From: Ignavibacteriota bacterium
GTDB taxonomy: Bacteria; Bacteroidota; Ignavibacteria; UBA10030; UBA6906
DNA: 64,000 nucleotides
Reading direction: 5' to 3'
Assembly (NCBI GenBank): GCA_016707525.1
Contig: JADJHP010000001.1
Location: forward strand, 62,001 to 126,000
Shown: positions 60,431 to 64,000 of the stretch, piece by piece
Layout: every line of letters begins with the position of its first letter
How positions within the stretch are numbered: the stretch's first letter is position 1
The notes under the pieces: generated by a model
What the model saw: only the letters and a program-made list of their open reading frames with translations
Database searches by the model: none
Told to the model about the DNA's origin: nothing
Position numbers and translations under genes: made by a program

Positions 60431-61651
60431 GTGGCATGCCCTGTCGACGCGTGGAGCAGGGGGCCTAAGGAGATCGTGGTCGCGCAGGATGGATCGGGCG
60501 ACCACCGCACGATCCAGGCGGCGATCGAGAGTCTGCCGGCGGACGGCAGGCCGGCGACGATCTTCATCAAGAAAGGCCTCTACCAGGAGAAGCTCTTCCT
60601 GACCAGGCCGTATGTCACGTTGGTGGGGGAAGACCGGATCGCCACACGCATCGTCTATCCGGAACTCCGGAAGAACTGGATCGCCGCGCACGGTGGGAGC
60701 GATTGGGGCGCTGCCACGGTGAACATCGACACCCTGGCGCACGATATCACGCTCGCGAATCTGACGATCTACAACAACTACGGATCGCTCTACGGCGACC
60801 ATGATCATCAATTCGCGATCAGGGGATCGAGCACACGCATCATCCTGCTCGGATGCGATGTGATCGCGGATGGCGGCGACACGATCAGCCTGTGGGACCA
60901 TGAGAACGGCATGTACTATCATGCCGCATGTTCGTTCGAGGGATGGGTCGACTATATCTGTCCGCGCGGCTGGTGCTTCGTACGGGACTCCCGGTTCTTC
61001 GGCCACAATGTGCCGAGCGCAAGCTTCTGGCACGACGGCAGCAAGAACAAGAGCATGAAGTTCGTGATCACGGACTCCTTCATTGATGGCGTTGCGGATT
61101 TCCCGTTGGGGAGGAATCACCGCGACGGGCAGTTCTTCTTTGTGCGTTGCCGGTTCTCGGCGAACATGGCGGACCGTCCGATCTATCATCCATCGACGAG
61201 CCCGACAGAGTGGCAGTGGGGTGCCCGGCAGTATTACTGGGGGTGCGAGCGGACCGGGGGCGACTATGCGTGGTTCGCGGACAATCTCGCGCAGGCCGAT
61301 CCGCCGGTGCGCGGAGAGCAGATCGGGTCACGCTGGGCATTTGACGGGCGGTGGGACCCTGAGGGAACGCTGCCCTCGTTGCTGCCTCACGCGATAGCCC
61401 CATCGCCGGCGAACGCTGTGCGGGGAGTACCGGCTGGTGCAGTAACATTGCAGTGGGTGCCTGCACGCAGGGCGCGAGCACAGCGTATCGTGCTCAGCCC
61501 CGGGGGAGCAGAGGGCGTCGAGATACCGGGGGAGGCGCGCCGTTGGATAGCCGGCACGCTCGCCCCTCACACAACGTACACCTGGCGCGTGGATGCGCTG
61601 GGGATCGCGGATACCGTCCGCGGTACGACCTGGACCTTCACCACCGAGTGA
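60431..61651 (+). CDS. Pectinesterase (CE8) with C-terminal Fn3-like domain
   Basis: 406 residues from GTG 60431. CE8 beta-helix: IVVAQDGSGDHRTIQAAIESLP at the start, VTLVGED, ITLANLTIYNN, DHDHQFAIRGSSTRIILLGCDVIADGGDT (catalytic region in two parts), FEGWVDYICPRGWCFVRDS (the Asp of YIxG-type motif), and QWGARQYYWGC late. Residues about 325-405 are a fibronectin-III-like module (AVTLQWVPARRA, TYTWRVDALG). It removes methyl esters from pectin. Oddly no signal peptide precedes the catalytic domain and no ribosome site is obvious; stops in all upstream frames suggest the 5' end has been altered or is unusual. Confidence 0.88.
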   Translation: MACPVDAWSRGPKEIVVAQDGSGDHRTIQAAIESLPADGRPATIFIKKGLYQEKLFLTRPYVTLVGEDRIATRIVYPELRKNWIAAHGGSDWGAATVNIDTLAHDITLANLTIYNNYGSLYGDHDHQFAIRGSSTRIILLGCDVIADGGDTISLWDHENGMYYHAACSFEGWVDYICPRGWCFVRDSRFFGHNVPSASFWHDGSKNKSMKFVITDSFIDGVADFPLGRNHRDGQFFFVRCRFSANMADRPIYHPSTSPTEWQWGARQYYWGCERTGGDYAWFADNLAQADPPVRGEQIGSRWAFDGRWDPEGTLPSLLPHAIAPSPANAVRGVPAGAVTLQWVPARRARAQRIVLSPGGAEGVEIPGEARRWIAGTLAPHTTYTWRVDALGIADTVRGTTWTFTTE

Positions 61652-61692
61652 GCGGTGGGGGTTCGACTGAGACACATCGAGAAGGAAAGAGC

Positions 61693-62940
61693 ATGACGAT
61701 CGAAAAGTACTCCATGGGAATAGGTGACCGGTTCGGCATGGAAGGCGTTGCACAGTTGCGTGCGCTTCAGGCCGCTGCGGAACAGGGCGTGACCGTGGTC
61801 CCGGTCTGGAATAAATCATACCGTGAGCACTCCATCATCGGGACCGGCCCGCAGGATACGCTGCTGGCGGCACAGGCTGCCGTCGCGGCGGCCGGGTGGA
61901 CGAAGCCGTACTACCTCGATGCTGACCACATCGGGCTCAAGACGCTCGAACATTTCACCGGGTCATGCAATTTCTTCACGATCGACGTCGCCGAAATGAT
62001 CGGGAAGCCTGCCCCCGCGGCGGATGTTGACGCCTATGTCAAGGCCATGGAGCGTTTCAAGGGGACCCTGCGCATTCCGGGGATGAGCGCGCCCATCACC
62101 GTCGATGAGCCCCTGCTCCGCACCATTGCAGGGAAGTACCTCCATGCCGTGCAGGAAGCCGGTCAGATCTACCGGAGCATCACGTCCCATCTGGATGCGG
62201 CCGCGTTCGTCCCCGAGATGTCCCTGGATGAAGCCGATGCGCCGCAGACACCCGCCGAGCTGTTCTTCATTCTTGCCGCCGTGGCGCGTGAGGGTGTACC
62301 CCTGCAGACGATCGCTCCGAAATTCACCGGCGATTTCCTGAAGGGGATCGACTACGTGGGCGAAGTGCCATTGTTCGAACGTGATTTCCGCGACGACCTT
62401 GCGGTGGTGAAGCACGCCATCGGTCTCTTCGGGCTGCCCTCCAATTTGAAACTCAGCGTGCACACGGGGAGCGACAAATTCTCCCTGTATCCGCTCATGC
62501 GGAAGGCTCTGCTCGAATCAGGCGCCGGACTGCATCTGAAGACCGCAGGCACCACGTGGCTGGAGGAAGTGATCGGGATCGCTGCCGCAGGTGGGGATGC
62601 CTACCGGTTCGTGCAGGACATGTATGAGAATGCGCTCGGCAGGTACGATGAGCTGCTGAAACCGTATGCGACGGTGGTCCGGATCGACCGTGCGAACCTG
62701 CCCACGCCCGCGGAGTTGCGCGGATGGACCCCGGCGCAGTTCGTGGAAGCGTTGCGGCACGACCAGGGTGCGCGGCGGTACAGCACCGATCTGCGGCAGT
62801 TCATTCATGTGTCGTTCCGCATTGCCGCAGAGGCAGGGGAACGCTACCGCGAGATGCTCCGTGCGTGCAGGAGCACCATCGAACAGAATGTCACCCACAA
62901 CCTGTATGACCGCCATATCAAGCCGTTGTTCATAGGATAA
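61693..62940 (+). CDS. uxaE: Tagaturonate epimerase UxaE
   Basis: 415 residues from ATG 61693 with GGAAAGA upstream; the open frame before it is the shadow of the pectinesterase 3' end. The protein matches the UxaE family (first recognised in Thermotoga-type galacturonate pathways): MGIGDRFGMEGVAQLRAL at the start, YYLDADHIGLKTLEHFTG, FFTIDVAEMIG, LAAVAREGVPLQTIAPKF, LSVHTGSDKFSLYPLMRK, LHLKTAGTTWLEEV, THNLYDRHIKPLF. It converts D-tagaturonate to D-fructuronate, so that galacturonate enters the fructuronate branch; this explains why no UxaB-type tagaturonate reductase is seen here. Confidence 0.92.
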   Translation: MTIEKYSMGIGDRFGMEGVAQLRALQAAAEQGVTVVPVWNKSYREHSIIGTGPQDTLLAAQAAVAAAGWTKPYYLDADHIGLKTLEHFTGSCNFFTIDVAEMIGKPAPAADVDAYVKAMERFKGTLRIPGMSAPITVDEPLLRTIAGKYLHAVQEAGQIYRSITSHLDAAAFVPEMSLDEADAPQTPAELFFILAAVAREGVPLQTIAPKFTGDFLKGIDYVGEVPLFERDFRDDLAVVKHAIGLFGLPSNLKLSVHTGSDKFSLYPLMRKALLESGAGLHLKTAGTTWLEEVIGIAAAGGDAYRFVQDMYENALGRYDELLKPYATVVRIDRANLPTPAELRGWTPAQFVEALRHDQGARRYSTDLRQFIHVSFRIAAEAGERYREMLRACRSTIEQNVTHNLYDRHIKPLFIG

Positions 62941-62959
62941 GAGGAGAGTGAGGATCACC

Positions 62960-64000
62960 ATGGGCAATCAACAAATTGGCATCATCGGACTCGGCGTGAT
63001 GGGTGAGAACCTGGCGCTGAACATCTCCCGGAACGGGTACAGTGTTGCGGGATTCGACCTGGACGCGGCGAAGGTGAAGAGCTTTGCGGACCGCACTGCC
63101 GGTGCCAATGCCGTGGCTGCGTCGTCGTTGCCGTCGTTCATCGCATCGCTCGGCGTTCCGCGGGTCATCCTGATCATGGTCCCGGCCGGTAAGGCGGTGG
63201 ACGCCGTGATCGATGAACTCCGGCCGCACCTGCAGTCGGGCGACATGATCATCGACGGCGGGAACACGTACTTTGCTGATACCGAGCGGCGGCTGAGATC
63301 GCTGGACGGCACAGGCATCCTCTACGTGGGCACCGGCGTCAGCGGTGGCGAAGAAGGTGCGCTCCGCGGCCCGGCGGTGATGCCGGGCGGCGATGCGGCC
63401 GCATGGCCCCGCTTCAAGCCGATCTTCCAGGCCATTGCGGCGAAGGCAGAGGATGGGGCCCCGTGCTGTGAGTGGATGGGCAAGGGCGGTGCCGGGCATT
63501 TCGTGAAGATGGTCCACAATGGCATCGAGTACGGCGATATGCAGATGATCTGTGAGGCGTACTGGCTGATGGAGAATCTGATGGGCATGACGCCCGCCGA
63601 GATCAGCACCGTGTTCCATGAATGGAAGAAGGGTGAGCTGAGCAGCTACCTGATCGACATCACCGCGGACATCCTCGCCAAGACCGATCCCGAGACCGGC
63701 AAACCGATGGTGCATGTCATCCTCGACACAGCGGAGCAGAAGGGGACCGGCAAGTGGACCAGCCAGGTGGCGTTCGACCTGGGAGTTCCGGCGCAGACGA
63801 TCGCCGATGCGGTCTTCGCCCGCATGCTGAGCGCGCTGAAGAAGGAACGTGTCGTTGCGTCCGTGGCACTTCATGGGCCCGTGGTGAAGTTCACCGGCGA
63901 CCGTGCCGCGATGATCGAGAACATCCGCCGCGCCCTCATGTGTTCGAAGATCTGTTCCTATGCACAGGGCTTCCAGCTACTCCGCGCGGCGAACGAGGAA
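62960..64000 (+). CDS. gnd: 6-phosphogluconate dehydrogenase, decarboxylating (3' end outside window)
   Basis: First 347 residues; open to the window edge. Start ATG 62960, with GGAGAG upstream. Rossmann motif IGIIGLGVMGENLALNISRNGYSV, VILIMVPAGKAVDAVID, IIDGGNTYFADTERR, GTGVSGGEEGALRGPAVMPGG (substrate loop), and GKGGAGHFVKMVHNGIEYGDMQMICEAY with the catalytic Lys, Asn-Gly and Glu. Length and the ILDTAEQKGTGKWTS motif show the long, classical Gnd (about 480 residues), not the short GntZ type. It forms ribulose 5-phosphate from 6-phosphogluconate and lies 19 bases after uxaE, hence probably co-transcribed. Confidence 0.95.
   Translation, partial: MGNQQIGIIGLGVMGENLALNISRNGYSVAGFDLDAAKVKSFADRTAGANAVAASSLPSFIASLGVPRVILIMVPAGKAVDAVIDELRPHLQSGDMIIDGGNTYFADTERRLRSLDGTGILYVGTGVSGGEEGALRGPAVMPGGDAAAWPRFKPIFQAIAAKAEDGAPCCEWMGKGGAGHFVKMVHNGIEYGDMQMICEAYWLMENLMGMTPAEISTVFHEWKKGELSSYLIDITADILAKTDPETGKPMVHVILDTAEQKGTGKWTSQVAFDLGVPAQTIADAVFARMLSALKKERVVASVALHGPVVKFTGDRAAMIENIRRALMCSKICSYAQGFQLLRAANEE

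Overview
The window looks like chromosome of a moderately GC-rich Gram-negative bacterium of the FCB group, most likely an Ignavibacteriota/Chlorobiota-type lineage. This is inferred from the repeated type IX secretion (T9SS) C-terminal sorting domains carrying the NYPNPFNPSTTI signature, PorV/PorQ-like and TonB-dependent outer-membrane proteins, and from housekeeping-style promoters (TTGACA, 17 bp, TATNTT) with clear AAGGAG ribosome binding sites, which classic Bacteroidetes mostly lack.

Region 1 (2-20658) is a type II secretion / type IV pilus-like operon: prepilin peptidase, GspE ATPase (one-base frameshift), secretin, PilM/GspL, PilO/GspM, GspC/PilP, three pseudopilin-like proteins and GspF. 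Between gspE and the secretin sits an insertion of two paralogous secreted HEAT-like proteins, a giant RHS/YD-repeat polymorphic-toxin gene (about 2870 codons, two indels) that ends in a JAB/JAMM-like HTHP domain, and a small lipoprotein that could be its immunity protein.

Region 2 (21128-31588) is a scrap-yard of accessory DNA: a TolB-like propeller lipoprotein, a large T9SS metallopeptidase, a decayed copy of the 3' end of gspF, an IS3-family element with three nonsense codons, a TOPRIM-nuclease remnant, and an integron-like pair of gene cassettes with attC sites (secreted M28 peptidase; small hypothetical protein) plus half of a third attC, then an HNH-type protein. No integron integrase is present.

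Region 3 (31589-44551) holds T9SS cargo genes (Sor/BNR-type propellers, an inactive-looking M28 peptidase), a group II intron with its maturase, a small outer-membrane barrel and a PQQ-type lipoprotein. Two cargo genes share a promoter and a two-hairpin 5' leader RNA. Three copies of a 3' module (G-run, terminator hairpin, palindrome, second hairpin, tRNA-Asp 3'-end-like sequence) punctuate the region; the last one abuts the real tRNA-Asp.

Region 4 (44746-64000) is a pectin/hexuronate utilisation locus. A PorV/PorQ-like barrel is divergent from a TonB receptor and a T9SS beta-helix protein; then come fructuronate reductase-type SDR, LarA-type racemase/epimerase, UxaC, KduD, KduI, ExuT-type transporter, GH105 hydrolase, LacI regulator, pectinesterase, tagaturonate epimerase UxaE and 6-phosphogluconate dehydrogenase (cut by the window end). 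Outer-membrane uptake and extracellular pectin attack feed galacturonate through UxaC, UxaE and the SDR to mannonate, and unsaturated galacturonate through KduI/KduD to 2-keto-3-deoxygluconate. Matching LacI-type operators lie at the TonB receptor and GH105 promoters.
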